From JBBIJR01 sp037445875 (GTDB lineage: Bacteria > CLD3 > SB21): a DNA stretch of 28,556 nt. The stretch is taken from positions 1 to 28,556 of the forward strand of contig JBBIJR010000048.1 of the NCBI GenBank assembly GCA_037445875.1, given 5' to 3'. How positions within the stretch are numbered: position 1 is the first letter of the stretch; each line of letters begins with the position of its first letter. The position numbers and the translations under genes were made by a program. The notes beneath the pieces are model-generated. The model was not told the origin of the DNA. It saw nothing but the letters and a program-made list of their open reading frames with translations, and searched no databases. This document shows positions 8,970 through 17,733 of the stretch, piece after piece.

Positions 8970-9871
8970 ACAACCTGGCCCTCCTGCTCCTGTGTTTTTC
9001 CGCGGGAATCATCCTGCGTATCACCAGGCGTTTCCCCGAGTCTACCTCGTCCGTGCTTAACGGGCTCGTGGTGTACGTTTCGCTTCCCGCCTTGACGGTC
9101 CTGTATGTACGCCGCCTGGAGTTCGCATGGGATCTTCTGGTGCCGGTGAGCATGGCGTGGCTGTTCTTCGTGCTGGGTTTTGTGGCCCTGCGCGCCGTCT
9201 CGCGTGCGCTCGGATTGCCGCGAAGCACAGAGGGTGCTCTGATCATGACCGGAGCGCTGGGGAACACATCGTTTGTCGGGCTTCCGATGATCGAGGCCTT
9301 TTACGGAAGGGACTGGTTATGGGTGGGTATGGTGGCCGATCAGGCGGGCTCATTCATGGTGTTGTCGACGCTGGGCCTGATCACGGCTGTGCACTACAGT
9401 TCGGGAAGGTTATCAGTTGCAGGAATGGCCGGAAAGATTGCGCTATTTCCTCCATTCCTCGCCATGCTGGCGGGAGTCGGACTCAACGGGTATCCCCTGC
9501 CGCCTCTGGTCGAGAGCATACTCGAGCGGATCGGAAACATGCTGGTCCCCCTGGCGTTGATTTCAGTCGGATTCGCGCTTCGGCTTGAGGGACTGAGCGG
9601 CCTCGGTGCGCCGTTGGCAGTGGGGCTTCTGTTCAAACTGGTCCTCGCACCCGCCATTCTTCTGTTTGCCTATTCCTTCCTGATGAAAGCCTCCGGGCCT
9701 GTTCTGCGCGTGACGATCTTCGAAGCCGCCATGCCGCCGATGATAACGGGTGCTATTGTGGCCATGGATCATGGGCTTGACAGCCGGCTGTCTACGCTAA
9801 TGGTTGGGGTGGGTATCCCCTTGTCTTTTCTCTCCCTGCCCCTCTGGTGTGAGATTCTGCACGGCTTCTAA
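8966..9871 (+). CDS. AEC family transporter (auxin-efflux-carrier-like)
   Basis: 301 residues from the ATG at 8966, which overlaps the upstream TGA (ATGA). About 10 hydrophobic segments occur in two similar halves. The family motif GALGNTSFVGLPMIEAFYG follows the first half, and the second half has VLRVTIFEAAMPPMITGAIVA, corresponding to the 'E.A.P.....' helix of AEC proteins. The length is normal for the family (~300). Bacterial AEC proteins move malate, malonate or other small organic anions; the substrate cannot be read from the sequence. It is the last gene of the CAP-MOT1-AEC unit and converges with the ABC-F gene across a 180-base spacer. Confidence 0.9.
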   Translation: MNNLALLLLCFSAGIILRITRRFPESTSSVLNGLVVYVSLPALTVLYVRRLEFAWDLLVPVSMAWLFFVLGFVALRAVSRALGLPRSTEGALIMTGALGNTSFVGLPMIEAFYGRDWLWVGMVADQAGSFMVLSTLGLITAVHYSSGRLSVAGMAGKIALFPPFLAMLAGVGLNGYPLPPLVESILERIGNMLVPLALISVGFALRLEGLSGLGAPLAVGLLFKLVLAPAILLFAYSFLMKASGPVLRVTIFEAAMPPMITGAIVAMDHGLDSRLSTLMVGVGIPLSFLSLPLWCEILHGF

Positions 9872-10020
9872 ACGAGACTTTCTTGTCCGTTTTTTGCCCT
9901 TCTTTGGTCAAGATGGACATAAACTCATGAAACAAGCGGAATAAAAACACGTGTAATGGGTTAACTTAAGTGACAGTTCGAGATCGGATTTCTAGAAATT
10001 ACCTCCTCTCCTCCTCATGA

Positions 10021-10054
10021 TGAGAGCCTCAAGTCCTTGGAATTGGGGCTCTCA
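10021..10054. terminator. Perfect 8-bp hairpin between the convergent AEC and ABC-F genes
   Basis: TGAGAGCC at 10021-10028 pairs exactly with GGCTCTCA at 10047-10054, leaving an 18-base loop. The right arm contains the TGA stop codon of the minus-strand ABC-F gene (10052-10054). On the plus strand the arm is followed by CGCTTTATGG, a poor U-tract; on the minus strand no T-run follows. It could be a weak terminator for the AEC operon or an mRNA-end stabiliser. The rest of the 9872-10051 spacer is AT-richer and contains TTTCTAGAAA (9989-9998), with no recognisable gene. Confidence 0.4.
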
Positions 10055-11968
10055 CGCTTTATGGGCCAAGCGTTCCCACTCCTGCCACGCATCGTAAAGT
10101 TCCTTCTCTACCGCCTGATATTCCAATCGAGCCTTGTCGTACAGGCCGGGGTGCCGGTAGGTCTCGGCTTTGGACAGCGTATTCTCCAACTCCCGTTTGC
10201 ATTCTTCAAGGTGTTCAATTCGCTGCTCTAGTTCCTCGAGAAGTTTTTCTACCTTTCGTTTGGCGGCGGCCTGACGTTTCAATTCCTCCCGAACGGTCTT
10301 ACGCTGTTCTTTTGCGGTATCGACCGTGCGATTGACGGGGGACATCTCCTTGAAGCGTCGATCCAGTTTTCTTTTCTCATAGTATTCCGAGAAGCTGCCA
10401 AGATGGAGGACCGTCCGCTCACCGTCAAACTCCAGGACTTTGTCGGCCAGTGTAGCGAGGAAATGCCGGTCGTGCGATACAACAATGAGCGTGCCTTCGA
10501 ATTCCATCAAGGCCCCGAGTAGAATCTCCCGCGTCTGGGCATCGATGTGGTTGGTGGGTTCGTCGAGAATGATCACCTGGGCGGGATTCAAAAGCATCCG
10601 GGCGATGGCCAGGCGGGCTCGTTCCCCACCGCTCAGGACACCCACCTTTTTGTGGATGTCGTCCCCGGAAAACAGAAAAGCACCGAGGATCGTACGCAAA
10701 GTCATCGGCGTCTGCGAGGGTGATCGGTCAGCGAGTGCTTCGTACACCGTTCGACACTCGTCCAATTGCTCGGCATGGTTCTGGGTATAGTATTGGAACC
10801 GTACCTCATGGCCCCACGTCAGGCGGCCCTCGTCGGGATACTCTTCGCCGGTCAATATCCTCAGCAGGGTAGTCTTCCCGCAGCCGTTGGGACCGACAAC
10901 GGCGAGCCGGTCACCTCGATCGAGTGCGAATGACACGTTCCGAAAAACGGGATGGCTACCGTACGATTTTGACAGGCCGTTCACTTCGAGAGGCACCCGC
11001 GGACCCGGCGCGGGTTGAGGAAACCGGAAGTTCACGGCTGATCGGTCGTCCTGCGGAACCTCGATGCGTTCCATCCGATCCAGCAATTTGACGCGGCTCT
11101 GCACCTGCCGGGCCCTGGTGGCTTTGTAGCGGAAACGATCAACGAACAGACGTATCTGGTTGATCTCGTCCTGCTGATGCTCGTACGCCTTGATCCGCTG
11201 CTCCTCCTGCTCGGCCTTCTGTTCCTCGTAGTCTTCATAGTTTCCGACATAATCGGTGAGAACTCCGCGGTTCAATTCGGTGATCCTCCGGCAGATGCGG
11301 TTGATGAAGTATCGATCGTGGGAAACGAGCAGGACAGCACCGCCGTACTCATCGAGATAATCCTCCAGCCATTCGGTCGACGAGACGTCCAGGTGGTTCG
11401 TGGGTTCGTCCAGCAACAGTACATCCGGGTCCTGCAGCAGCAGTTTGGCCAGGGCGATCCGCATCTGCCACCCTCCGCTGAAGGCTTCGCAGGGACGAAG
11501 CAGGTCGTGGTTGGAAAAACCAAGACCATGCAGAATCCGCGCCGCCTCCGCCTCGGCACGAAACCCACTAAGATCTTCCAGCCTTGATTGGTGGTGACCG
11601 TACTCAGCCACGAGCTTCTCGTATTCCGGCGAATCGTGTGGCGCGTGACGCATACACTCGGACAAGTCCTCCAGGCTCCGTCGTGCCGCCATGACCTCTT
11701 CGAGAGAAGCCAGTGCCTCCTCCAGAACCGTCCGGCCTTCGTGATGCAGGCCGTCCTGCGGCAGGTAGCCGATGTTCCAGTTCCTGGGCCGCACGACCCG
11801 TCCCCGCGATGCTTCCTGACGCCCGGCCAGGATCTTCAGCAGCGTCGATTTGCCCGAGCCGTTGGAACCGATCAGCGCCGTCCGGTCACGTACATGCATC
11901 GTCCAGTTGAGACCGGACAGCAGCACACGGCTTCCAAATTCCACGGTCAGACCGATCAAGTGTATCAT
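10052..11968 (-). CDS. ABC-F family ATPase (ribosome-associated)
   Basis: 638 residues from the ATG at 11968. The frame runs 33 residues further upstream, but MIHLIGLTVEFGSR is the usual ABC-F start. Two ATPase cassettes lie in one chain without membrane segments. The first has Walker A GSNGSGKST at 34-42, signature FSGGWQ and LLLDEPTNHLD. The second has GPNGCGKTT, signature LSGGERARLAIARM and IILDEPTNHID. Between them lies the charged inter-domain linker. The last ~105 residues are a coiled coil rich in Glu/Lys, as in Uup/YdiF-type members. ABC-F proteins bind the ribosomal E site and resolve stalled translation or protect from drugs; which subtype this is cannot be fixed by eye. Confidence 0.93.
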   Translation of the reverse strand: MIHLIGLTVEFGSRVLLSGLNWTMHVRDRTALIGSNGSGKSTLLKILAGRQEASRGRVVRPRNWNIGYLPQDGLHHEGRTVLEEALASLEEVMAARRSLEDLSECMRHAPHDSPEYEKLVAEYGHHQSRLEDLSGFRAEAEAARILHGLGFSNHDLLRPCEAFSGGWQMRIALAKLLLQDPDVLLLDEPTNHLDVSSTEWLEDYLDEYGGAVLLVSHDRYFINRICRRITELNRGVLTDYVGNYEDYEEQKAEQEEQRIKAYEHQQDEINQIRLFVDRFRYKATRARQVQSRVKLLDRMERIEVPQDDRSAVNFRFPQPAPGPRVPLEVNGLSKSYGSHPVFRNVSFALDRGDRLAVVGPNGCGKTTLLRILTGEEYPDEGRLTWGHEVRFQYYTQNHAEQLDECRTVYEALADRSPSQTPMTLRTILGAFLFSGDDIHKKVGVLSGGERARLAIARMLLNPAQVIILDEPTNHIDAQTREILLGALMEFEGTLIVVSHDRHFLATLADKVLEFDGERTVLHLGSFSEYYEKRKLDRRFKEMSPVNRTVDTAKEQRKTVREELKRQAAAKRKVEKLLEELEQRIEHLEECKRELENTLSKAETYRHPGLYDKARLEYQAVEKELYDAWQEWERLAHKA

Positions 11969-12029
11969 AACGTGCTGCAATCTATCGAAATCGACCGAAA
12001 ATTCAAGCGGAAACCCGATTCGGCCCGCC

Positions 12030-12058
12030 TTGACATTAGCGGGCGTTTTGGATACTTT
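12030..12058 (+). promoter_or_regulatory. Sigma-70-type promoter for the CorC/HlyC-type gene
   Basis: A consensus -35 TTGACA at 12030-12035 is separated by 17 bases from TACTTT at 12053-12058. Transcription would start near 12065, giving a leader of ~11 bases to the ATG at 12076 or ~32 bases to the ATG at 12097. It lies in the 107-base divergent spacer shared with the ABC-F gene. Confidence 0.5.
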
Positions 12059-12096
12059 GTTTTTCAACGCTCACTATGCAGGGCCGGCACGTATCG

Positions 12097-13380
12097 ATGG
12101 ACCATATCGTTTCCTGGGAGATTGCGCTTTTTTTCATCCTTCTATTCCTGTCAGGTTTTTTTTCCGGCGTCGAGACGGCCATGCATTCGCTCAGCAAGGC
12201 CGGCATCAAACGGATCGTCTCGCGAGGAGGAGTACGTGCGCAGCTCCTGCAACTCTGGTCGTCCGAGCGCGGCAAGTTCCTCAATGCGCTTTATATCGGC
12301 AACAGCATTCTCACGGTCGGAGCCACGGTGCTGGCTGCCAGCATCGCCATCGACCTGGCCCGTGCCTGGGACTACTACGAGCCCTATGCGCTCCTGGTGA
12401 CAACGGCGGTGGTCATTCTGTTCCTGCTCCTCATCGCAGAGGTCGCCCCCAAGACCGTTGCGCAGAACTATCCCGAAAAGACGTTCCTCATCCTGGCTCC
12501 GCCGATTCGCTGGACGTTCGTAGCCCTCAGCCCCCTCAGCGGGTTCTTTTCTCTCGTCTCCAACACGGTCGTGCGGATGTTCGGTGGTAAGCCGGGCCAG
12601 CGTAAACAAACGATCACCGAAGATGAGATCAAGGCGATCCTCGAAGCCGGGGAGGAGGAAGGAGTGATCGAAGAGGAAGAGCGGGAAATGATGCACAGCA
12701 TCATACGGTTCGGGGACACCATTGTCAAAGAGATCATGGTGCCGCGCGTGGAGATGATCTGCGTCAGCATCGATACGCCCATGGAAGACATACTTGAAGT
12801 GATGGCCCGGGAAAAGCTGTCGCGCGTCCCGGTGTACGAGCAAACCATCGACACGATCGTCGGGGTGATTCATATCAAGAACGTCATGAATTTCTGGCGC
12901 AAAGCCGTCCACGACATGTCGGCAGTGGAGTTCATCAGCCTCCCGTACTTTGTGCCGGAGACCAAGAAGGTACAGGAGCTGTTGCGGGAATTTCAAGCCA
13001 ACCGCCAGCAGATGGCCATCGTCGTGGACGAATACGGCGGTACGGCGGGACTGGTTACGCTGGAGGACGTGATCGAGGAGATCGTCGGGGAGATCACCGA
13101 CGAGTATGACCAACGGGAACCCGGCATCCATCGACAGGACGATGGTTCTTATCTGCTCGATTCCAAAGTCGAAATCAACCGGCTGAATGAGGAACTGCAC
13201 CTGGACCTGCCGTCCGCAGAGTATCACACGATCGGGGGTTTTGTGCTCTGGATTCTCCGACGCATGCCTCGTAAGAACGAGGTTGTTCGGTATCAGAATC
13301 TGAAGCTGACCGTTACCGAAGCCGATCGGAAACGCATCCACAAGGTTGTACTTCACATCTCTCCGGCCGCTACCGCCTGA
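12097..13380 (+). CDS. CNNM/CorC/HlyC-family membrane protein with CBS pair
   Basis: 427 residues from the ATG at 12097; an in-frame ATG at 12076 adds 7 residues. The later start is preferred because relatives begin directly with the first membrane segment (here MDHIVSWEIALFF) and because it leaves a normal leader after the predicted promoter. Neither start has a clear ribosome site. The DUF21/CNNM transmembrane domain (~1-180) includes SGFFSGVETAMHSL and GNSILTVGATVLA. A CBS pair (~195-320) includes MVPRVEMICVSIDTPMEDIL and GGTAGLVTLEDVIEEIVGEI. The C-terminal CorC/HlyC domain (~335-425) includes YHTIGGFVLWILRRMP. Members are linked to Mg2+/Co2+ transport or resistance. It is followed by a terminator candidate and then purL. 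Confidence 0.92.
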   Translation: MDHIVSWEIALFFILLFLSGFFSGVETAMHSLSKAGIKRIVSRGGVRAQLLQLWSSERGKFLNALYIGNSILTVGATVLAASIAIDLARAWDYYEPYALLVTTAVVILFLLLIAEVAPKTVAQNYPEKTFLILAPPIRWTFVALSPLSGFFSLVSNTVVRMFGGKPGQRKQTITEDEIKAILEAGEEEGVIEEEEREMMHSIIRFGDTIVKEIMVPRVEMICVSIDTPMEDILEVMAREKLSRVPVYEQTIDTIVGVIHIKNVMNFWRKAVHDMSAVEFISLPYFVPETKKVQELLREFQANRQQMAIVVDEYGGTAGLVTLEDVIEEIVGEITDEYDQREPGIHRQDDGSYLLDSKVEINRLNEELHLDLPSAEYHTIGGFVLWILRRMPRKNEVVRYQNLKLTVTEADRKRIHKVVLHISPAATA

Positions 13381-13421
13381 CGGGCCGATAGAATTTCAAT
13401 GGCGACCGTCGTGTTTTTTTT
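13379..13421 (+). terminator. Rho-independent terminator candidate after the CorC/HlyC-type gene
   Basis: GACGG at 13379-13383 pairs with CCGTC at 13406-13410, and the adjacent GCC (13384-13386) pairs with GGC (13401-13403) across a 2-base bulge. This gives an 8-bp stem with a 14-base loop. GTG and then eight T residues (13414-13421) follow. The stem begins within the TGA stop codon. It separates this gene from purL. Confidence 0.55.
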
Positions 13422-13527
13422 GTATTATCGGCGCAAGCGGAATGCTCGAACCGGGCCGCCCTAGTTTCGCCGATGACGAAACGCCGGGCACATCCGGGAT
13501 AGACCAACCGTATTACGAGGACAGTGC

Positions 13528-15786
13528 ATGCATACGGCCACACCTATAAGGCTGGAGGACATCCATGAGCCAGCTGTAAGTCTCGGTCTCGCGCTCGAGC
13601 ACGGACTGCTCGAATCCGAGTATGAAGAAATCCTGAACATACTCGGGCGAACACCGACCTTTACGGAACTAGGCATATTCAGCGTGATGTGGAGTGAGCA
13701 CTGCAGCTACAAGAACTCCATCGCGCTGCTGAAGCAGTTGCCCAAACAGGGCAAGTACGTGCTCAAGGGAGCCGGGGAAGAGAACGCAGGCCTGATCGAC
13801 ATCGGAGACGGCCTCGCCGTTGCATTCAAGATTGAAAGCCACAATCACCCGTCGGCGATCGAGCCGTACCAGGGTGCCGCCACCGGCGTCGGCGGCATTC
13901 TGCGGGACATTTTCACCATGGGCGCCCGACCGGTCGCCGCGCTGAACTCTCTGCGGTTTGGAATACCCGATTCCGAACGGGTCCGTTATCTCTTCGCCCA
14001 TGTCGTCAAAGGGATCGGCGATTACGGCAACTGCTTCGGCGTTCCGACCGTGGCCGGTGAAGTGTATTTCGATCGGTGCTATGAGGAGAACCCGCTTGTC
14101 AACGCAATGGCGGTCGGTATTGTAGCGCACGACCAGACGGCAAGCGCCATTGCCACCGGCGCGGGCAATGCCGTTTTGATCGTGGGTTCGGCAACCGGGC
14201 GCGACGGTATTCATGGGGCCACGTTTNNNNNNNNNNAAGAGATCTCCGAGGCGTCGGAACACAAGCGCCCCAATGTGCAGATCGGCGATCCTTTTACGGA
14301 GAAGTTGCTGTTGGAGGCCACGTTGGAAGCCATCCGGTCCGGCCACGTGGTGGGCATCCAGGACATGGGCGCCGCCGGTCTGACCTGTTCCAGTTCCGAA
14401 ATGAGCGCGAAAGGCGCCTGCGGCATCGAACTGGAGCTGTCACTCGTACCCATCCGTGAAGACCGCATGACGCCCTACGAGATCATGTTATCGGAAAGCC
14501 AGGAGCGCATGCTCCTTATCGTGAAGAAGGGAAAGGAGCGGGCCATTCAACAGATCTTCGAAAAGTGGGACCTGCATGCGGTCACGATCGGACGTGTCAC
14601 GGACGAGCCCCTGTTGAAAGTCAAGTTCCAGGGCAAGGTTTTCGCCGAGATCCCTTCGCGCTCGCTGGTATTAGGCGGGGGCGCTCCCGTGTATATTCGC
14701 GAAACGGCGGAGCCTGCGTACTTTGCTCGGCACCGTGCCTTTGACCCGGCCACGCTTTCGCAGCCGAAAGATCTCACGGCGGTTCTTCGCCGGCTTCTTG
14801 CTTCACCGAGTATCACCGGGAAGGAATGGGTGTACAACCAGTACGACTCCATGGTTCGCACGAACACCGTTGTGGCTCCCGGTGCCGATGCGGCCGTCAT
14901 TCGTATTAAAGGAACGAAGAGAGCGCTCGCGATGAAGGTGGACTGCAACGCACGGTATGTCTATCTCCATCCCCGGCGGGGCGCCCAGATCGCCGTCGCG
15001 GAGGCCGCGCGCAATGTGGTCTGCGCCGGCGCCCGGCCCGCTGCCGTCACCAACTGTCTTAACTTCGGTAATCCGTACAAGCCCGAAATGTACTGGCAAT
15101 TCAAGGAATCCGTCGAAGGGATGGGAGAAGCCTGTCGCGTGCTCGAAACTCCCGTGACGGGCGGCAACGTGAGCTTCTACAACGAAAACCCCGGCGGAGC
15201 CGTTTATCCCACGCCGGCCATCGGAATGCTCGGAGTCATGGAGGATGTGGCGCAGGCGACGACATCCTGGTTCAAGAACTCCGGCGATGTTATACTGCTG
15301 GTCGGCCGGAACCTGGGGGAGGTCGGCGGAAGCGAATATTTGAAGATGGAACACGGCCTTGTCACGGGAGAAATTCCGGCGTTGAGCCTTTCGTATGAAA
15401 AGGCCGTGCAGGAGTACGTCCTGGAAGCCATCCGGCGGGGCCTAGTCCGTTCGGCGCACGATGTGTCTGACGGCGGTCTGGCCGTTGCGCTGGCGGAATG
15501 CTGTCTGCAGGGAAAGCGCGACCACACGATCGGAGCCGTTCTTCGCATATCCGAGGAACTGCGGCCGGATTTCCTGTTATTTGGAGAGTCGCAGTCGATG
15601 ATCGTGCTTTCGGCCGCTCCGGAGAATGCGGCCGATCTCATGCAGATGGCCGCAAAAGCAGGTGTATCTGCCATCGATATCGGTCGTGTGGGCGGCGAAG
15701 AACTTACGATCAATGACTGGGTACGGATCGGAACCCGCGAGATCGAATCGATTTACCGGGACACCCTCCCCACCATGATGGGGTGA
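13528..15786 (+). CDS. purL: Phosphoribosylformylglycinamidine synthase, small-type PurL
   Basis: About 752 residues, normal for the small (PurQ/PurS-dependent) PurL. It makes FGAM from FGAR, ATP and glutamine-derived ammonia in purine synthesis. The ATG at 13528 has GAGG 7 bases upstream. Visible motifs are MWSEHCSYKNS with catalytic His58, the ATP/Mg site KIESHNHPS at ~101-109, GGILRDIFTMGARPVA, QVGDP-like QIGDPFTEKLLLEA, QDMGAAGLTCSSSEM, and TNCLNFGNP with VTGGNVSFYNE in the second half. A run of 10 N (14227-14236) interrupts the codons after GRDGIHGATF; frame is kept on both sides, so the gene is probably intact. A 6-bp inverted repeat (GTTTCG 13464-13469 / CGAAAC 13477-13482) lies in its leader. 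PurQ and PurS are not in the window. Confidence 0.96.
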   Translation: MHTATPIRLEDIHEPAVSLGLALEHGLLESEYEEILNILGRTPTFTELGIFSVMWSEHCSYKNSIALLKQLPKQGKYVLKGAGEENAGLIDIGDGLAVAFKIESHNHPSAIEPYQGAATGVGGILRDIFTMGARPVAALNSLRFGIPDSERVRYLFAHVVKGIGDYGNCFGVPTVAGEVYFDRCYEENPLVNAMAVGIVAHDQTASAIATGAGNAVLIVGSATGRDGIHGATFXXXXEISEASEHKRPNVQIGDPFTEKLLLEATLEAIRSGHVVGIQDMGAAGLTCSSSEMSAKGACGIELELSLVPIREDRMTPYEIMLSESQERMLLIVKKGKERAIQQIFEKWDLHAVTIGRVTDEPLLKVKFQGKVFAEIPSRSLVLGGGAPVYIRETAEPAYFARHRAFDPATLSQPKDLTAVLRRLLASPSITGKEWVYNQYDSMVRTNTVVAPGADAAVIRIKGTKRALAMKVDCNARYVYLHPRRGAQIAVAEAARNVVCAGARPAAVTNCLNFGNPYKPEMYWQFKESVEGMGEACRVLETPVTGGNVSFYNENPGGAVYPTPAIGMLGVMEDVAQATTSWFKNSGDVILLVGRNLGEVGGSEYLKMEHGLVTGEIPALSLSYEKAVQEYVLEAIRRGLVRSAHDVSDGGLAVALAECCLQGKRDHTIGAVLRISEELRPDFLLFGESQSMIVLSAAPENAADLMQMAAKAGVSAIDIGRVGGEELTINDWVRIGTREIESIYRDTLPTMMG
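14227..14236. other. Assembly gap of 10 N inside purL
   Basis: Ten undetermined bases fall after the codons for GATF and before EISEASE. In relatives I recall, GATF/GASF is followed by three residues (A-S-E type) and then an acidic residue, which would fit 7 missing bases rather than 10. The N count may therefore be nominal. Both lengths keep the frame. Confidence 0.95.
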
Positions 15787-15796
15787 ATTCGCCGAC

Positions 15797-17563
15797 TCAC
15801 CGCTTGGCCTTGATCACCACTACGGTGATGTCGTCCGACTGGGGGGCATTGCCGGCAAAAGCCTTGACCGCCTCGGCAATGCATGTCGTGAACTCAGCCG
15901 CCGTCGGGTTCGTCTGATGTTTCAGTAATGCTTCCAGCCGCGCCTCTTCAAACTGCTCGCCTGCCGTATTCATTGCCTCCGTTACGCCGTCGGTGAACAT
16001 CACAACGGCTTCTCCGGGTTTCAGAACGACTGTATCGTACTCATACGACAGCCCGGCCATCATACCAAGCAAAAGACCTCCCTTCTCCAGTGTCTGCAGC
16101 GTTCCGTCGGTACGAACGACGTAGGGCGGGTTGTGCCCTGCGTTGACATAGGTGAATTCCAGCGTTTCGACGTTGAGGACGCCCCCGAAGAACGTAATGA
16201 ACTTGTCGGCAGCGGTGTTGGCATGGATGATATCGTTGACGCGCTCGACCAGCCGATGAAACTCCCGCATCTCGCCGCTCAAGGCCAGGAGGCTCGCCTG
16301 GACGTTACTCATCAGCAACGACGCCGGTATACCTTTTCCGGAAACGTCCGCGACGGCCACAATGTGCCTGCGGTCGTCCACGCGAATGACATCGAAGTAA
16401 TCGCCGCCCACCTGCTTGGAGGAAATGTTGATTCCGTAGACTTCACACCGCGGCCAGGAAGGAAAGGAGGATGGGAGAAGCCCTACCTGAATCGTGCGGG
16501 CAAGTTCCAATTCTTCCTCCAGACGTTTACGCTCCAGCGAGTCTTCGAATAGCCAGGCGTTTTCCAGCGAAATCATGGCCTGATTCCCGAGCGTGTGGAC
16601 AAAATTGAGATCGTCGTCGGTATAGCCTTTACCCGACAGACGGTTTCCCAGGAGGAGCACACCCTTAGTCTTGTCCTGCGACCGCATCGGGACGACGGCC
16701 ACAATATCGTGACGGCACAACACGGCATTCAGCGAATGCGCCTCTGCTGCCTCCAGGGCAAAGGGCTGGCTGTGGCTGAACAGCACATCGAGGTCCGGAC
16801 CCTGCAGCACGAGATCCGCAAGTCCGCGCTTCTCCGCCACTTCCACACGTTCATGACGCCTCAGCAGGACGGCAAAGCGGTTCACCATCATCTCACCCAT
16901 CAGACCGTAACAGAGGAGTTTCACCGCTTTGGCGGCATCCAGCGTTGCGTTGAGCTCTTTGCCGATGTCGAACAGCGTATTCAGTTCCTGCACCTTCTTG
17001 TCCAGTTTGATGTTGACGGACTTGAGTTCGTCGAAGACCAGACCGTTCTGAATACTGGTGGCAGCGATGTTGGCGATGGATGACAGAAATTCGATTTCAC
17101 TTTCCTCGTAGGTTCCCCCGATCAGTTTCTTTCCATAAGCGACCACTCCCAGGACATTGTTGCGCAGGAGGATCGGAACGAACAGGCGTATGTCGAATTG
17201 CTGAAAAAAGGGCATCCACGGAAAATCGCGATTCTCCATTTCTTCGATCAGGAACGGCCGCTCGGGCAGGTCCTGGATCTGGATCTTTTTTCCGAGGAGA
17301 TCTCTCGACAGACCTTTCAGCGTAAACACTTCGAACTGGTCTTCCGGTCGGCGGAGCAAGAACAGGCCCTTGTTGATCATCAAGCGTCCCATGGGCGAGA
17401 GCAGGATGTTGTCCACGATCGACGTGAGATTCAGCGACGAGTTGAGCAACTGGCTGATCTCGAACAACGCGGACAATTCCAACAACCGGCGGTCTACGTC
17501 GTCGGTGACGGACCCCTTGATCAAGGATTGTCGGGCAACGTCTCTGTCTTCTTTTTCTTCCAT
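15797..17563 (-). CDS. GAF-GAF-SpoIIE (PP2C-type) serine/threonine phosphatase
   Basis: 588 residues, soluble. Two GAF sensor domains lie at about 30-178 and 195-342, each followed by a helical linker; the second linker (LERKRLEEELELARTIQVGLLP) is the usual stretch joining a sensor to an RsbU/SpoIIE phosphatase. The PP2C domain (~370-588) has the metal ligands in GGDYFD (Asp388) and DVSGKGIPAS (Asp406), then FGGVL, NAGHNPP, FTDGVTEAMN and QSDDITVVV. Such proteins dephosphorylate anti-sigma-factor antagonists or similar partners in response to a small-molecule or redox signal. No partner anti-sigma kinase or STAS protein is seen here. It is the last gene of the minus-strand run, 10 bases after the 47-residue membrane protein, and converges with purL across 10 bases. 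Confidence 0.93.
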   Translation of the reverse strand: MEEKEDRDVARQSLIKGSVTDDVDRRLLELSALFEISQLLNSSLNLTSIVDNILLSPMGRLMINKGLFLLRRPEDQFEVFTLKGLSRDLLGKKIQIQDLPERPFLIEEMENRDFPWMPFFQQFDIRLFVPILLRNNVLGVVAYGKKLIGGTYEESEIEFLSSIANIAATSIQNGLVFDELKSVNIKLDKKVQELNTLFDIGKELNATLDAAKAVKLLCYGLMGEMMVNRFAVLLRRHERVEVAEKRGLADLVLQGPDLDVLFSHSQPFALEAAEAHSLNAVLCRHDIVAVVPMRSQDKTKGVLLLGNRLSGKGYTDDDLNFVHTLGNQAMISLENAWLFEDSLERKRLEEELELARTIQVGLLPSSFPSWPRCEVYGINISSKQVGGDYFDVIRVDDRRHIVAVADVSGKGIPASLLMSNVQASLLALSGEMREFHRLVERVNDIIHANTAADKFITFFGGVLNVETLEFTYVNAGHNPPYVVRTDGTLQTLEKGGLLLGMMAGLSYEYDTVVLKPGEAVVMFTDGVTEAMNTAGEQFEEARLEALLKHQTNPTAAEFTTCIAEAVKAFAGNAPQSDDITVVVIKAKR

Positions 17564-17573
17564 CAGGGATTCT

Positions 17574-17717
17574 TTAAAGCCGGTTGGTCCACTCGCGCTT
17601 GATACGTTCGCGCCGCCGGTTGAGTTTCTTTTTTTGTTTTCGGCTGACGAATAACAAATACGTAAACAGGACCAACCCGCCTGCGATCACGAGCAGGTAT
17701 GCAATATCAGAGTCCAT
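17574..17717 (-). CDS. Small single-pass membrane protein, 47 residues
   Basis: The ATG at 17717 lies 16 bases after the cyclodeaminase gene; a longer frame to 17804 would overlap that gene and is rejected. The protein has a short acidic N-terminus (MDSD), one hydrophobic segment at about 5-23 (IAYLLVIAGGLVLFTYLLF) and a very basic C-terminal tail (SRKQKKKLNRRRERIKREW). The charge layout predicts an inner-membrane protein with its tail in the cytoplasm. It resembles CcmD-like small proteins only in general design; no family is recognised. Its position between two well-spaced genes in a tight operon supports a real gene. Function is unknown; proximity to the phosphatase suggests, but does not show, a link. 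Confidence 0.6.
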   Translation of the reverse strand: MDSDIAYLLVIAGGLVLFTYLLFVSRKQKKKLNRRRERIKREWTNRL

Positions 17718-17733
17718 GCGGCGGCCCTGCGCG

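Noticed and set aside
11979..12006. Possible minus-strand promoter for the ABC-F gene (TTGAAT, 16 bases, TAGATT)
   Set aside because: Both boxes match only 4 of 6 positions and the transcript would start ~4 bases from the ATG. Too weak to call.
12151..13356. 401-codon minus-strand frame opposite the CorC/HlyC-type gene
   Set aside because: Antisense shadow of a gene with clear DUF21 and CBS motifs.
13423..13428. TATTAT as a -10 box for purL
   Set aside because: No acceptable -35 at 16-18 bases upstream, and it lies directly after the terminator T-run. No purine riboswitch-like structure was recognised in the leader.
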